Shown here: in pieces, positions 8,190 through 16,113 of the stretch
Layout of the letters: each line of letters opens with the position of its first letter
Numbering within the stretch: position 1 is the first letter of the stretch
NCBI RefSeq assembly: GCF_028596025.1
Contig: NZ_CP117167.1
Coordinates: 434,001-498,000, forward strand
Direction of reading: 5' to 3'
Source of the DNA: Mucilaginibacter jinjuensis
GTDB lineage: Bacteria > Bacteroidota > Bacteroidia > Sphingobacteriales > Sphingobacteriaceae
DNA: 64,000 bases
Translations under genes and position numbers: made by a program
Notes under the pieces: model-generated
Seen by the model: only the letters and a program-made list of their open reading frames with translations
Told to the model about the DNA's origin: nothing
The model's database searches: none

Positions 8190-9443
8190 CTAACTCAACT
8201 TTGCCAGCGCATCTTTAATACGCGGTATCATTTGGCGGATATCTTCGTGCGTACAGGTACCAACCGAAGCGCGGAACCAGGTAATGCTATCATCTGTACC
8301 GAAAGCAGAGAATGGTACCAGGGCAACCTTAGCTTCTTTAATTAAATAGAAATTAATATCTGCTGATGAATTCAATACCTCGCCGGTTGGGGTAGTTTTG
8401 CCGATATAATCAACCTTAACGGTTAAGTAAATGGCACCCATTGGCTGGATGGCATCAACACTAAACCCTTCTGCCTTTAATTGCTGGAAACCATCATAAA
8501 GTAACGAAAGGCTGGTTTTTACTTCGCCTTTAAATTTGGTTAAGTAATTGTTTAACGGTTCTTCGCTTTTAATAAACTCGGCAGTAGCAACCTGCTCTGG
8601 TTTTGGAGCCCATGCACCCATGTGACCTACTATTGAACGCATTTGACCAATAATTTTCTCCGGACCAAAGCCCCAACCTACTCTTACGCCGGTTGCAGCA
8701 AGGCATTTAGAGATACCATCGATGTAGATCACATAATCTTTCAGCTCGGGGCGTAAACTAACAGGATCAACATGCTCTTTGTTGAAGGTTAACATAGAGT
8801 AGATCTGATCGTACATCATGTACAATGGTTTCTCGCCCGGTAAGCGTGATGCATTTTCTTCGATAACCAGATCGCAAATTTCTTCAAGATCCTTTTTATC
8901 GAACATGGTACCCGTTGGGTTCAATGGCGAACACAGCGCCAGTAATGTAGCGCCTTTTAAGTGCGGGCGGATATCATCTGCCGTTGGCATAAAATCATGC
9001 TCTGCACGGGTTACTATCTGTACTTCTTCGGCTGCGGTTAAGTGGCAGTAGTGGTTGTTATTCCATGATGGTACAGGGTAAACCACTTTGTCGCCTTTAT
9101 CAACCAAAGCCAAAAAGGTAGAATAGATCAACGGGCGAGAGCCACTGCTGATGAGGATCTGATTTGAATTATAATCTAAACCGTAATGTTTTTTCAGAAA
9201 ATCAGACACTTCCTGGCGCAGGGTAGCTACACCATCAGCCGGTGGGTAGTTGGTCTGGTTATGGTTATAAGCATCAATAATACCCTGCTTCAGTTCATCG
9301 GGTATCGGATAAATGTTAGAATCGAAATCGCCGATGGTTAGGTTGGCAATTTGCTGTCCTTGTCTTTTTAACTCGTTAATTTCGGCACCAATCTTAATGA
9401 TCTCCGATCCCTTAAGGGTTTGTGCAAGCTGTGAAGTGCTCAT
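8190..9443 (-). CDS. PLP-dependent aminotransferase, class I/II
   Basis: A 417-residue fold-type I aminotransferase, aspartate/aromatic aminotransferase-like. Typical elements are NLTIGDFDS near residues 34-42 (substrate loop), SSGSRPLIY near 99-107 (phosphate-binding turn), CSPLNPTGTM near 170-179 (family NPTG), MYDQIYSML near 210 (PLP-stacking Asp/Tyr), DGISKCLAATGVRVGW near 237-252 with the Schiff-base lysine in SKCLAATG, and the substrate-binding Arg in WFRASVG near 385. It converts an amino acid to its keto acid with 2-oxoglutarate; the exact substrate cannot be assigned. A terminator separates it from the upstream desaturase, so it has its own promoter. Confidence 0.88.
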   Translation of the reverse strand: MSTSQLAQTLKGSEIIKIGAEINELKRQGQQIANLTIGDFDSNIYPIPDELKQGIIDAYNHNQTNYPPADGVATLRQEVSDFLKKHYGLDYNSNQILISSGSRPLIYSTFLALVDKGDKVVYPVPSWNNNHYCHLTAAEEVQIVTRAEHDFMPTADDIRPHLKGATLLALCSPLNPTGTMFDKKDLEEICDLVIEENASRLPGEKPLYMMYDQIYSMLTFNKEHVDPVSLRPELKDYVIYIDGISKCLAATGVRVGWGFGPEKIIGQMRSIVGHMGAWAPKPEQVATAEFIKSEEPLNNYLTKFKGEVKTSLSLLYDGFQQLKAEGFSVDAIQPMGAIYLTVKVDYIGKTTPTGEVLNSSADINFYLIKEAKVALVPFSAFGTDDSITWFRASVGTCTHEDIRQMIPRIKDALAKLS

Positions 9444-9462
9444 AGGGTATATTATTGAAAAT

Positions 9463-9488
9463 TGAAAAAGCCCGCTTTTACGGGCTTA
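9463..9488 (-). terminator. Rho-independent terminator of the desaturase gene
   Basis: The hairpin AAGCCCG / CGGGCTT is followed on the minus strand by a T-run (TTTTTCAATTTTC), 17 bases past the desaturase stop and just upstream of the aminotransferase start. Confidence 0.75.
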
Positions 9489-9504
9489 TAATATTATTGG
9501 TTAG

Positions 9505-10236
9505 TTAATAGGCCTTGCGCAGCCTGATAATGCGTGCCCAGTGCATTAGTTTCATAACCGGGTAAACAGGATCAAACTCGAACCAACGTTTAGCAAAGTT
9601 AGCGCTATTAGGGTGCTTATGGTGATTATTCTGAAATAATTCACCCAGCATTAAGAAGTCGAACGGGGTGGTGTTTTTCGATTTATCATTATTGTCGAAA
9701 TTGGCATAACCATATTTATGGCCGCACCAGTTAACAATAGCACCGTGGATAGGGCCCATCATAAAGTGGATAGGCAATAAAAGGTACATCCACCATTGAG
9801 TAGCAAACACTACATAAAAAGCTACATATAGCAAACCGAAAATGATACGCGACACCAAAGTTGAACCATAATAGTCTAATAAGCGCCATTCCGGGTAGTT
9901 GCCTTTGAAACGGGCTTCGGGTTCTCTCAGTTGTTTTTCGTGTTCGCGAAAGCTTAATACTGTATGCCACATCATCTGAATTACATCAGTAAAAAAGTGA
10001 GGTGAGTGCGGATCTTTCTCGGTATCGCTGTAAGCATGGTGCTCGCGGTGCATAATGGCGTAAGCCCTTGGGTTTAAGAAAGATGAACCCTGGCAAATAA
10101 AGGTCATCACATGGAAGGTGCGCTCAAAAAATTTGTTTGTAGTAAACATTTTATGAGAAGCGTATCTGTGCAAAAAGAATGTTTGAAAGAACAAAGACAG
10201 AAACCAGTGAGCCAAAAAGAATATAAGAATAACCAC
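9505..10236 (-). CDS. Membrane fatty acid (acyl-CoA type) desaturase
   Basis: A 243-residue integral-membrane di-iron desaturase of the delta-9 acyl-CoA/acyl-lipid type, which puts a double bond in membrane fatty acids. The histidine boxes are HRYASH (about residues 23-28), HREHH (about 63-67), CGHKYG (about 151-156) and NNHHKHP (about 184-190). Membrane pairs lie near residues 3-20, 40-55 and 110-145. It starts with GTG at 10236 and has a promoter box at 10272. It is shorter than eukaryotic desaturases but normal for the bacterial group. Likely role: adjusting membrane fluidity. Confidence 0.9.
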   Translation of the reverse strand: MVILIFFLAHWFLSLFFQTFFLHRYASHKMFTTNKFFERTFHVMTFICQGSSFLNPRAYAIMHREHHAYSDTEKDPHSPHFFTDVIQMMWHTVLSFREHEKQLREPEARFKGNYPEWRLLDYYGSTLVSRIIFGLLYVAFYVVFATQWWMYLLLPIHFMMGPIHGAIVNWCGHKYGYANFDNNDKSKNTTPFDFLMLGELFQNNHHKHPNSANFAKRWFEFDPVYPVMKLMHWARIIRLRKAY

Positions 10237-10271
10237 TTAACGTATTATATGAAGGTGTTTATAAAATGCTG

Positions 10272-10279
10272 CAAAAGTA
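10272..10279 (-). promoter_or_regulatory. Promoter -7 element of the desaturase gene
   Basis: On the minus strand TACTTTTG (TAnnTTTG) lies 35 bases upstream of the GTG start at 10236. The -33 element is not clear. Confidence 0.5.
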
Positions 10280-10444
10280 CAAAATTTTTATGGACATGCC
10301 CCGGTTTTTTCGAAGCTGTTTAAAATTGGCTCTTAAGCAATTAGTATATTGTAAATAACGAAATGCTTATGAATATAGTTTGAGTAGTATATTATTAATG
10401 TGTTAATAATTGTTGATAAGTTGAATGATTACAATCGGGTGTAT

Positions 10445-10485
10445 AATAAAGAAGGCCAATCTATTATGGACCGGCCTTCTTTATT
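10445..10485 (-). terminator. Rho-independent terminator of the PA2169-family gene
   Basis: Arms of 13 bases, AATAAAGAAGGCC and GGCCTTCTTTATT, pair perfectly around a 15-base loop, 20 bases beyond the stop at 10506. The hairpin is nearly symmetrical and could also terminate plus-strand transcripts. Confidence 0.8.
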
Positions 10486-10505
10486 AGTAAAACTTACCTA
10501 TTGAT

Positions 10506-10961
10506 TTATTTTGAACTATCGCGCAAAGCTTTCACTTTGTCGTGCGCTAATTTTTGTTCCTGTGCCTGGCGAGATACCAGTACAGATAATTCGCCCGACA
10601 GATCACCGTCTGTTAAGGCCGACTGGTATGCTTTTTTAATGGCATCCTCGCCGCGTTCGCATTCGGCTAAAATACCTGCGCGGTCTTTACCGGTAAATAT
10701 GGCACGTACATCAATCCAGGCACGGTGGATAGCTCCGCTTACGCTCGAGCCGGTTTGTACGTCATTATCATATCTCGATACGGCTTGCGTTAACTCCTGC
10801 GTATTTCTGCGGCTTTGTGTTGCGTAGTCCTGAAATAATGATTTCAGGTCCGAGTCATTGTCAGATAAATCTGCAATCGCTTTCTCAAAACCTTCAACGC
10901 GGTCATTGTTAATTTCTATTAAGTCGTTTAATACTTCTACTGATTTTTCGATGGTTTCCAT
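10506..10961 (-). CDS. PA2169 family four-helix-bundle protein
   Basis: A 151-residue member of the ferritin-like DUF2383/PA2169 family. It starts METIEKSVEVLNDLIEINNDR and has four amphipathic helices, with the family elements EGFEKAI (helix 1), YATQSRRNTQEL (helix 2), SGAIHRAWIDVR (helix 3) and CERGEDAIKKAY (helix 4). Family members are often linked to general stress or stationary-phase responses, but the biochemical role is unknown. It is monocistronic with its own terminator. Confidence 0.87.
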   Translation of the reverse strand: METIEKSVEVLNDLIEINNDRVEGFEKAIADLSDNDSDLKSLFQDYATQSRRNTQELTQAVSRYDNDVQTGSSVSGAIHRAWIDVRAIFTGKDRAGILAECERGEDAIKKAYQSALTDGDLSGELSVLVSRQAQEQKLAHDKVKALRDSSK

Positions 10962-11348
10962 GGTATAGATATTTATTTGTTTCTGTACTGCATCTGCAAT
11001 ACATGGTGAAGTTTACAATTAATATGCCAACAATTAATTAAGGGTTATTTTTATTTATTTATAAGTTAAGTTTGGCCAATGCTGCATATTAGGAATATAT
11101 CAGATACTGTTTAGTACGCTATAAAGCAGCAAATAAAAAGCACCACTAAAAGAAGTAAGCAAAAGCAATGTGTATAAATGAGTGCAGACTGTATAGCTGC
11201 TGTGTGATTTTTAATTAAATGTTTATTCATTAGTTAAGGCATTTGTTGTATTGGGTAAATACTTGCGCTGTGTTATATTTAAAAAACAATGGTAACAGGT
11301 TAGTTACTTTGCCGGCTTATATAGTTACAATACCTTACCTATATTTAA
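10962..11348. other. Intergenic region without recognisable genes
   Basis: This 387-base AT-rich gap lies between two divergently transcribed genes, the PA2169-family gene and the PAS histidine kinase. It must hold both promoters, but I found no exact TAnnTTTG box. The nearest is TACTTTG around 11306, with one spacer base missing. No tRNA-like fold, palindrome or coding frame stood out. Confidence 0.4.
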
Positions 11349-12518
11349 ATGCTGTATTTAATGTTCTGCGATATTAAATGCGATACTACCCTTAAAAACT
11401 ATTGTATTACATTGGAACAAAACGAGCGGTCTGACCAGGAGCTTCGGGATTTGCGTTTATTAAAGGTTGTTGAAGAAATTGAGGACTACGCAATTTTAAC
11501 ACTCGATAGTGGCGGTAATATTGAAAACTGGAACAAAGGGGCCGAAAAAATAAAAGGCTACCAGCTAACCGAAGTAATCGGTAAAAATTTCAGCATATTT
11601 TATAATGATGAAGATCGCCGCAACGGCCGGCCCGAAACTTTAATAGACCTTGCTAAACGCAATGGTAAGGTTGCAGAGCATGGCTGGCGCATCCGTAAAG
11701 ACGGTTCGCGTTTTTGGGGAAGCGTGGTTATTACTGCTTTGCATGATGAGCATGGGCAGGTAATAGGCTTTATTAAGATAGTGCACGATCTGACCACTAA
11801 AATGCTGGCCGAAAAAGCGATTAAACAACATGTGCATGATCTGGAGGTGAAGAACAAGGAGCTTGATCAGTTTATATACATCGCTTCGCACGATTTGCAG
11901 GAGCCCCTGCTAACCGCACAAAATTTTGTTGAACTGATTGAAGAAGAGTACGGCCAGGAGTTTGACAGCAGCCAGGCGATGTATTTTTCATTCATTAAAC
12001 AATCATCTGCCAGGATGCGTAACATGGTGAAAAGTTTGCTCGACTACTCGCGCATTGGCCGTAAGCGTGTACTTAGTGATGTAGATTGCCAAAAATTATT
12101 ATCCGACGTTTGCATTGACCTGCATGATGAAATCCTGGTATCGGGCGCACAGGTTGATTATGGGCGGATGCCGGTAATTATGGGGTACGAACCTGAACTA
12201 AAGCAGTTGTTTTACAACCTCATAAGCAATGCCATTAAGTTTCGGAAAAAGGATGTGGTACCACTGGTTTCGGTTTCGGCACAATCTTATAGCGATGGCT
12301 GGCGTTTTGCTGTTTCTGATAACGGTATTGGTATAGAGCCCGAATACATAGAAAAAGTGTTCCTGATATTTCAACGCCTTAATACCCGCGATGCTTATGA
12401 TGGCAGCGGCATTGGCCTGGCGCATTGCAAAAAGATAGTAGAACTCCACAACGGCGAAATCTCGGCCGAATCGGTACCCGGCGAAGGCAGTACCTTTTAT
12501 TTTAACATAGAAATTTAA
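11349..12518 (+). CDS. PAS-domain sensor histidine kinase
   Basis: A 389-residue soluble histidine kinase. A PAS sensor spans about residues 40-150 (AILTLDSGGNIENWNKGAEKI is its first strand region) with a PAC motif (GWRIRKDGSRFW, GFIKIVHDLT). A short coiled coil leads to the phospho-acceptor H181 in YIASHDLQEPL. The ATPase domain has N-box NLISNAIKFR, G1 DNGIGIE and G2 GSGIGLAHCKKI. The helix around H181 and the DLQEPL motif resemble phytochrome-type kinases. There are no membrane helices, so it senses an internal signal. The start is uncertain: M1, M6 or a TTG at 11412 are possible. It pairs with the receiver protein 22 bases downstream. Confidence 0.9.
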   Translation: MLYLMFCDIKCDTTLKNYCITLEQNERSDQELRDLRLLKVVEEIEDYAILTLDSGGNIENWNKGAEKIKGYQLTEVIGKNFSIFYNDEDRRNGRPETLIDLAKRNGKVAEHGWRIRKDGSRFWGSVVITALHDEHGQVIGFIKIVHDLTTKMLAEKAIKQHVHDLEVKNKELDQFIYIASHDLQEPLLTAQNFVELIEEEYGQEFDSSQAMYFSFIKQSSARMRNMVKSLLDYSRIGRKRVLSDVDCQKLLSDVCIDLHDEILVSGAQVDYGRMPVIMGYEPELKQLFYNLISNAIKFRKKDVVPLVSVSAQSYSDGWRFAVSDNGIGIEPEYIEKVFLIFQRLNTRDAYDGSGIGLAHCKKIVELHNGEISAESVPGEGSTFYFNIEI

Positions 12519-12540
12519 TAAGCACCCCTCCATATAACTA

Positions 12541-12975
12541 ATGAATAGTTTAAACCACCTTAACTGCATTTTATTAATAGACGACGATATCCCAACCAAC
12601 TTTATCCACCGCAAGGTTATCGAAAAATCGAGCATTCCGGCACATGTACAGGTGGCCACATCAGCTAAAGAAGGGCTCGAATTTTTAACTTATACAGGTA
12701 AGTATGCCGATACCAATACCATTCCCCGCCCTGGTATTATATTTTTAGATATTAATATGCCCGGTATGAACGGATGGGACTTTATGGATGTTTACCGCGG
12801 ATTGGATGAAGGCCAGAAATCGCGCATGGTGGTTATTATGCTCACCACTTCCTTAAACCCCGACGACAGAGAACGCGCCCTTCGTGATGAAGATATTGTA
12901 ACTTTTATGCACAAACCCCTGCGCCCGGAAACGGTTGTAAAACTGGTGAATACTTATTTTCCGCAGGCGAGTTGA
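12541..12975 (+). CDS. Single-domain response regulator
   Basis: A 144-residue stand-alone receiver with the acidic pocket LIDDDIP near residues 12-18, the phospho-acceptor Asp in IIFLDINMPGMNG near 64 and Lys in FMHKPLRPE near 124. It belongs to the Rcp1-like group that often pairs with phytochrome-type or PAS kinases, which fits its position 22 bases after such a kinase. It has no DNA-binding domain. The pair probably forms one operon and passes phosphate to a further partner or acts allosterically. Confidence 0.9.
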   Translation: MNSLNHLNCILLIDDDIPTNFIHRKVIEKSSIPAHVQVATSAKEGLEFLTYTGKYADTNTIPRPGIIFLDINMPGMNGWDFMDVYRGLDEGQKSRMVVIMLTTSLNPDDRERALRDEDIVTFMHKPLRPETVVKLVNTYFPQAS

Positions 12976-13047
12976 GGTGTTAGTGAGTAGTTGGATTGAG
13001 TTGATTGGTGAGTAGTTGTTTCGCGTGATACTTACAATTCCGTTTTT

Positions 13048-13128
13048 GTCATTCTGAACGATAGTGAAGAATCTTCTTCGCCAGAAATTCCTGAAGTAGA
13101 AGATTCTTCGTTAGCACTCAGAACGACA
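13048..13128. repeat. Long inverted repeat of the GTCATTCTGAAC family
   Basis: Imperfect 30-base arms start with GTCATTCTGAACGATAGTG on the left and end with GCACTCAGAACGAC on the right, around a 21-base loop, in the gap between two convergent genes. Related elements are at 17027, 19101, 22665, 22784, 25789 and 48106. It may end both transcripts; no other function is visible. Confidence 0.65.
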
Positions 13129-13143
13129 GGAAAAAAGATGAGC

Positions 13144-13815
13144 CTATTTTATCTGATAACTCTGTAGTTTTAATGTGCTTGTTAACCCAAAGGTGCTCGA
13201 ATCCATTTCGATAATGCCTATACCTTTGGCAACATAAAATTCATAGGTGGCAAAGGTGGTATAAGTTGATGCGACGTTGTATTGGAGTAGTATGGTAGTA
13301 TGAATAACATCTGTATATTGTTTGCCCGAAACTGTTTTTGTAATGCCTTTTTCAGTTATTGTGCCAGTCATTTGTGCTGGTATACCATTAAGAGAGCCAT
13401 TATCGGTAACATTGGCTTTCCATGTGGCATTTACTGCAGCGTTATCATTTAAATAAGTAAAGTCAATTGTGCCCATGCCGTCAATCGGTACCCTGTAATT
13501 ATAAAGGTGATTGGCGTTGTAAAAATATTGGTTTTGTGAACCAAGTTTTGCGCCTTTGGACTGCACTACTGTATAAGCTTTATTGTTAAAGGTTTGGGTT
13601 GAGGCGGTGGCCGTTAGTACAACGTTGTCGGTAGTGGGATAGTCTGTTAAATATGTCCAGGTAGAATTTACTGTGAGGGGTTGATAGGATGTAGAAGTTG
13701 TTTTGCTGTCATCAGGATTGGGATCATCTGAAGTTTTTTTTCCGCAGGATGTAAAAAGAACAGAAATAAGGCAAATAGCTGCCAGCGTAGCCCAGGTTTG
13801 TTTTAGATGTATCAT
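13144..13815 (-). CDS. Hypothetical lipoprotein, 223 aa
   Basis: I do not recognise a family. Residues 1-24 form a lipoprotein signal with lipobox LFTSC, so Cys24 should be lipidated. A low-complexity linker rich in Asp, Ser, Thr and Pro follows (about 27-45), then a predominantly beta-strand domain with repeated Thr/Val alternation and aromatic residues. This is the common layout of surface-exposed or outer-membrane-tethered lipoproteins in Bacteroidota. The gene is isolated and convergent with the response regulator. Function unknown. Confidence 0.75.
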   Translation of the reverse strand: MIHLKQTWATLAAICLISVLFTSCGKKTSDDPNPDDSKTTSTSYQPLTVNSTWTYLTDYPTTDNVVLTATASTQTFNNKAYTVVQSKGAKLGSQNQYFYNANHLYNYRVPIDGMGTIDFTYLNDNAAVNATWKANVTDNGSLNGIPAQMTGTITEKGITKTVSGKQYTDVIHTTILLQYNVASTYTTFATYEFYVAKGIGIIEMDSSTFGLTSTLKLQSYQIK

Positions 13816-14210
13816 ATATAAAGTCTAAGTTTTCTCTAAAATATAAATAAAGGGGGAGTGCGCAAAGAGAATAGTTTGAAATGAATAGAATGATTTGGGG
13901 GTTGCAAAATAGAACCGCGGGCCCCTCAATCTTAAACCTGGTTGCAACGGATACCGGCCAGCGTGGTTAAGGCCTGTGCAGTATAAGCGGAAAGCGGGGC
14001 TGCCGGTGCCGAAGAATTGCTGACGATAGTTTGCAAGCACCTTTCACAGCTTCAATATAAACTTCTATACCCCTTTGCAAATCAGTTGTTTAGTACATAT
14101 TGGGCAAATGGAGCTTATATTTTTACAATACACCAACCATAACCACCTAATTGCCTCAGCACTAAATGCAAATTTCCTGAAAAAGCACTTGTAAATTAAA
14201 CAAATACACG

Positions 14211-14218
14211 TATCTTTG
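14211..14218 (+). promoter_or_regulatory. Promoter of the rplM-rpsI-rpsB-tsf operon
   Basis: The -7 box TATCTTTG and a -33 TTG at 14189-14191 are separated by exactly 19 bases, the classic Bacteroidota spacing. Transcription should start near 14223-14226, directly at a small CCCG/CGGG hairpin. Confidence 0.75.
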
Positions 14219-14220
14219 CA

Positions 14221-14273
14221 GTCCCGAAAAATGCGGGTATAATAAAGTATTTAATTAAATTAATTTAAAGCAA
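14221..14273 (+). promoter_or_regulatory. Candidate ribosomal-protein leader RNA before rplM
   Basis: The expected 5' end of the transcript folds into CCCG (14223-14226) / CGGG (14234-14237) with a 7-base loop, followed by an AT-rich single-stranded stretch up to the GTG start. L13 autoregulatory leaders have been proposed for Bacteroidia; whether this sequence fits that model needs a covariance search. Confidence 0.35.
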
Positions 14274-14711
14274 GTGAATACGTTAAGTTACAAAACTGTC
14301 TCAGCCAACAAAAAGACCGTTAACAAAGAATGGGTTGTTGTTGACGCTAATGGCGAGATTTTGGGGCGCTTGTCTTCTAAGATCGCAGCGATCATCAGAG
14401 GAAAACACAAGCCAGGGTTCACCCCGAACGTAGACTGCGGAGATAATGTTATTGTTATCAATGCAGACAAGGTAAAACTGACTGGAGACAAATTTGCCAC
14501 CAAGCAATATGTTTCTTATACTGGTTATCCAGGTGGTCAGCGTTTCATTTCTCCTAAGGAGTTAATGGCAAAACATCCAGAGCGTGTAGTTGAAAAAGCT
14601 GTACGTGGTATGTTACCTAAAAATCGTTTGGGCCGCGCCTTATTTGGCAATCTGCATGTTTACGCAGGTGCCGAGCATCCTCATGCAGCACAAAGCCCAA
14701 AAGCCATTTAA
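14274..14711 (+). CDS. rplM: 50S ribosomal protein L13
   Basis: A 145-residue L13, an early-assembly 23S rRNA-binding protein. VNKEWVVVDANGEILGRLSS (residues 17-36) and the central GDNVIVINADKVKLTGDK (about 61-78) are diagnostic, as is the C-terminal KAVRGMLPKNRLGRALFGNLHVY (in two parts: residues 107-118 and 119-129). The start is GTG at 14274; there is no alternative ATG that keeps the family N-terminus NTLSYKTVSANK. It opens the conserved rplM-rpsI-rpsB-tsf operon. Confidence 0.97.
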   Translation: MNTLSYKTVSANKKTVNKEWVVVDANGEILGRLSSKIAAIIRGKHKPGFTPNVDCGDNVIVINADKVKLTGDKFATKQYVSYTGYPGGQRFISPKELMAKHPERVVEKAVRGMLPKNRLGRALFGNLHVYAGAEHPHAAQSPKAI

Positions 14712-14737
14712 CTTTTAATTTTTAAAGGAAAAAAGAA

Positions 14738-15124
14738 ATGCCAACAACAAACACTTCAGGCAGAAGAAAAACCGCTGTTGCACGCATCTATCTAAATGAT
14801 GGTGCTGGTGCACTTACCGTTAACGGTAAAGATTACAAAGAATACTTCCCAACTCTACCTTTACAATACGTTGCTACCCAATCTTTACTGGTTTCTGGTT
14901 CAGAGGGTAAATTCGATATTACTGTAAACGTAGCTGGTGGTGGTGTTAAAGGACAGGCAGAAGCCGTTCGTTTAGCTATCGCTAAAGCAATTGTTGAACT
15001 TGATGCTGAAAAGAAACCTGCATTACGTGCTAAAGGTTTAATGACTCGTGATGACCGTATGGTTGAGCGTAAAAAACCGGGCCGTAGAAAAGCTCGTAGA
15101 AGATTCCAATTCAGTAAACGTTAA
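14738..15124 (+). CDS. rpsI: 30S ribosomal protein S9
   Basis: A 128-residue S9. It has the N-terminal SGRRKTAVARIYL, the central GGGVKGQAEAVRLAIAKAI and the hallmark C-terminal tail RKKPGRRKARRRFQFSKR, whose final Lys-Arg reaches the P-site tRNA on the ribosome. Length normal. It lies 26 bases after rplM and is preceded by AAAGGA. Confidence 0.97.
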   Translation: MPTTNTSGRRKTAVARIYLNDGAGALTVNGKDYKEYFPTLPLQYVATQSLLVSGSEGKFDITVNVAGGGVKGQAEAVRLAIAKAIVELDAEKKPALRAKGLMTRDDRMVERKKPGRRKARRRFQFSKR

Positions 15125-15128
15125 TATC

Positions 15129-15134
15129 AGGAGG
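15129..15134 (+). promoter_or_regulatory. Strong Shine-Dalgarno before rpsB
   Basis: AGGAGG sits 8 bases before the rpsB ATG at 15143. In Bacteroidota the 16S anti-Shine-Dalgarno is normally held away from mRNA and such sites are rare, so this site may have a regulatory meaning. Confidence 0.6.
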
Positions 15135-15142
15135 ACACAACA

Positions 15143-15964
15143 ATGGCAAGAACAACATATCAGGATTTACTTGACGCAGGTGTACACTTTGGTCACCTTA
15201 CCCGCAAATGGGATCCAAAAATGTCTCAGTACATTTTTATGGAGCGTAACGGTATCCACATTATCGATTTAAATAAAACCTTAACTAAGGTTGAAGAAGC
15301 TGCTGCAGCTATTAAACAAATTGTAAAATCAGGACGTAAGGTTTTATTCGTAGCTACTAAAAAGCAAGCGAAAGACATCGTTGCTGATTACGCAAAAACA
15401 GTAAACATGCCTTTCGTAACCGAGCGTTGGTTAGGTGGTATGTTAACCAACTTTGCTACTGTACGTAAGTCGATCAAAAAGATGTCAAACATCGATAAAT
15501 TGACTAAAGACGGTACTTACAGCAACCTTTCTAAGAAAGAGCGTTTAATGATTCAACGTGAGCGTATTAAATTAGAATCACTTTTGGGTGGTATCTCTGA
15601 TTTAAACCGTTTACCGGCAGCATTATTCCTGATCGACGTTAAGAAAGAGCATATCGCAGTTTCTGAAGCATTAAAGTTAAACATCCCAACCTTTGCAATG
15701 GTGGATACTAACTCTGATCCTTCAAACATCGATTTCCCTATCCCTGCTAACGATGACGCTACCAAATCAATCTCTTTGATTACCGGTATCATTATCCAGG
15801 CTATCCAGGAAGGTTTAGATGAGCGCAAACGCGAAAAAGAAGACGAAGCTGAAAAAGAAGCAGTAGCTGCAAAAACTAAAGCTGACGCTCCTGAAACTGC
15901 CGAAGGTGGTAAAAGAGCTCGTAAAGTAGCCGCAGAAGCTGAAACTCCTTCTACAGAAGAGTAA
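15143..15964 (+). CDS. rpsB: 30S ribosomal protein S2
   Basis: A 273-residue S2. It has the N-terminal GVHFGHLTRKWDPKMSQYIF (residues 13-32), the FVTERWLGGMLTNF signature (about 93-106) and a core ending near residue 230. A 40-residue acidic and Ala/Glu/Lys-rich tail (from about 231) extends beyond the E. coli protein, as is usual in Bacteroidota. It lies 18 bases after rpsI, in the same operon. Confidence 0.97.
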   Translation: MARTTYQDLLDAGVHFGHLTRKWDPKMSQYIFMERNGIHIIDLNKTLTKVEEAAAAIKQIVKSGRKVLFVATKKQAKDIVADYAKTVNMPFVTERWLGGMLTNFATVRKSIKKMSNIDKLTKDGTYSNLSKKERLMIQRERIKLESLLGGISDLNRLPAALFLIDVKKEHIAVSEALKLNIPTFAMVDTNSDPSNIDFPIPANDDATKSISLITGIIIQAIQEGLDERKREKEDEAEKEAVAAKTKADAPETAEGGKRARKVAAEAETPSTEE

Positions 15965-16113
15965 TTAGTGGAATTGTGAATGGTGAGTTGTGAGTAGTTT
16001 AGATATTCGCAACTCATCATTTTTCATATAAACTTAAAATTAAATCGGGCTAAAGGTTATAATGGTTTGCTAACTCGCACCTTATAACTCACAACTCACA
16101 ACTATAAAAAATT

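Larger units (their letters stand above)
13816..14273. other. Intergenic region with rplM promoter and a GC-rich patch
   Basis: This 458-base gap carries the rplM promoter (14211-14218) at its right end. A GC-rich patch at 13905-14040 stands out from AT-rich surroundings. On the minus strand it reads, in one frame, SSAPAAPLSAYTAQALTTLA followed by GIRCNQV and a stop, which looks like the C-terminus of a former protein, but no start or upstream coding region exists. A 71-codon frame over the same patch (13825-14040, minus) has an unnatural composition and was not accepted as a gene. Confidence 0.35.

Noticed and set aside
13825..14040. A 71-codon minus-strand frame
   Set aside because: Starts with GTG, has no recognised start signal, the composition is unnatural (no helix or strand pattern), and the alternative frame over the same GC-rich patch reads more like a real C-terminus.
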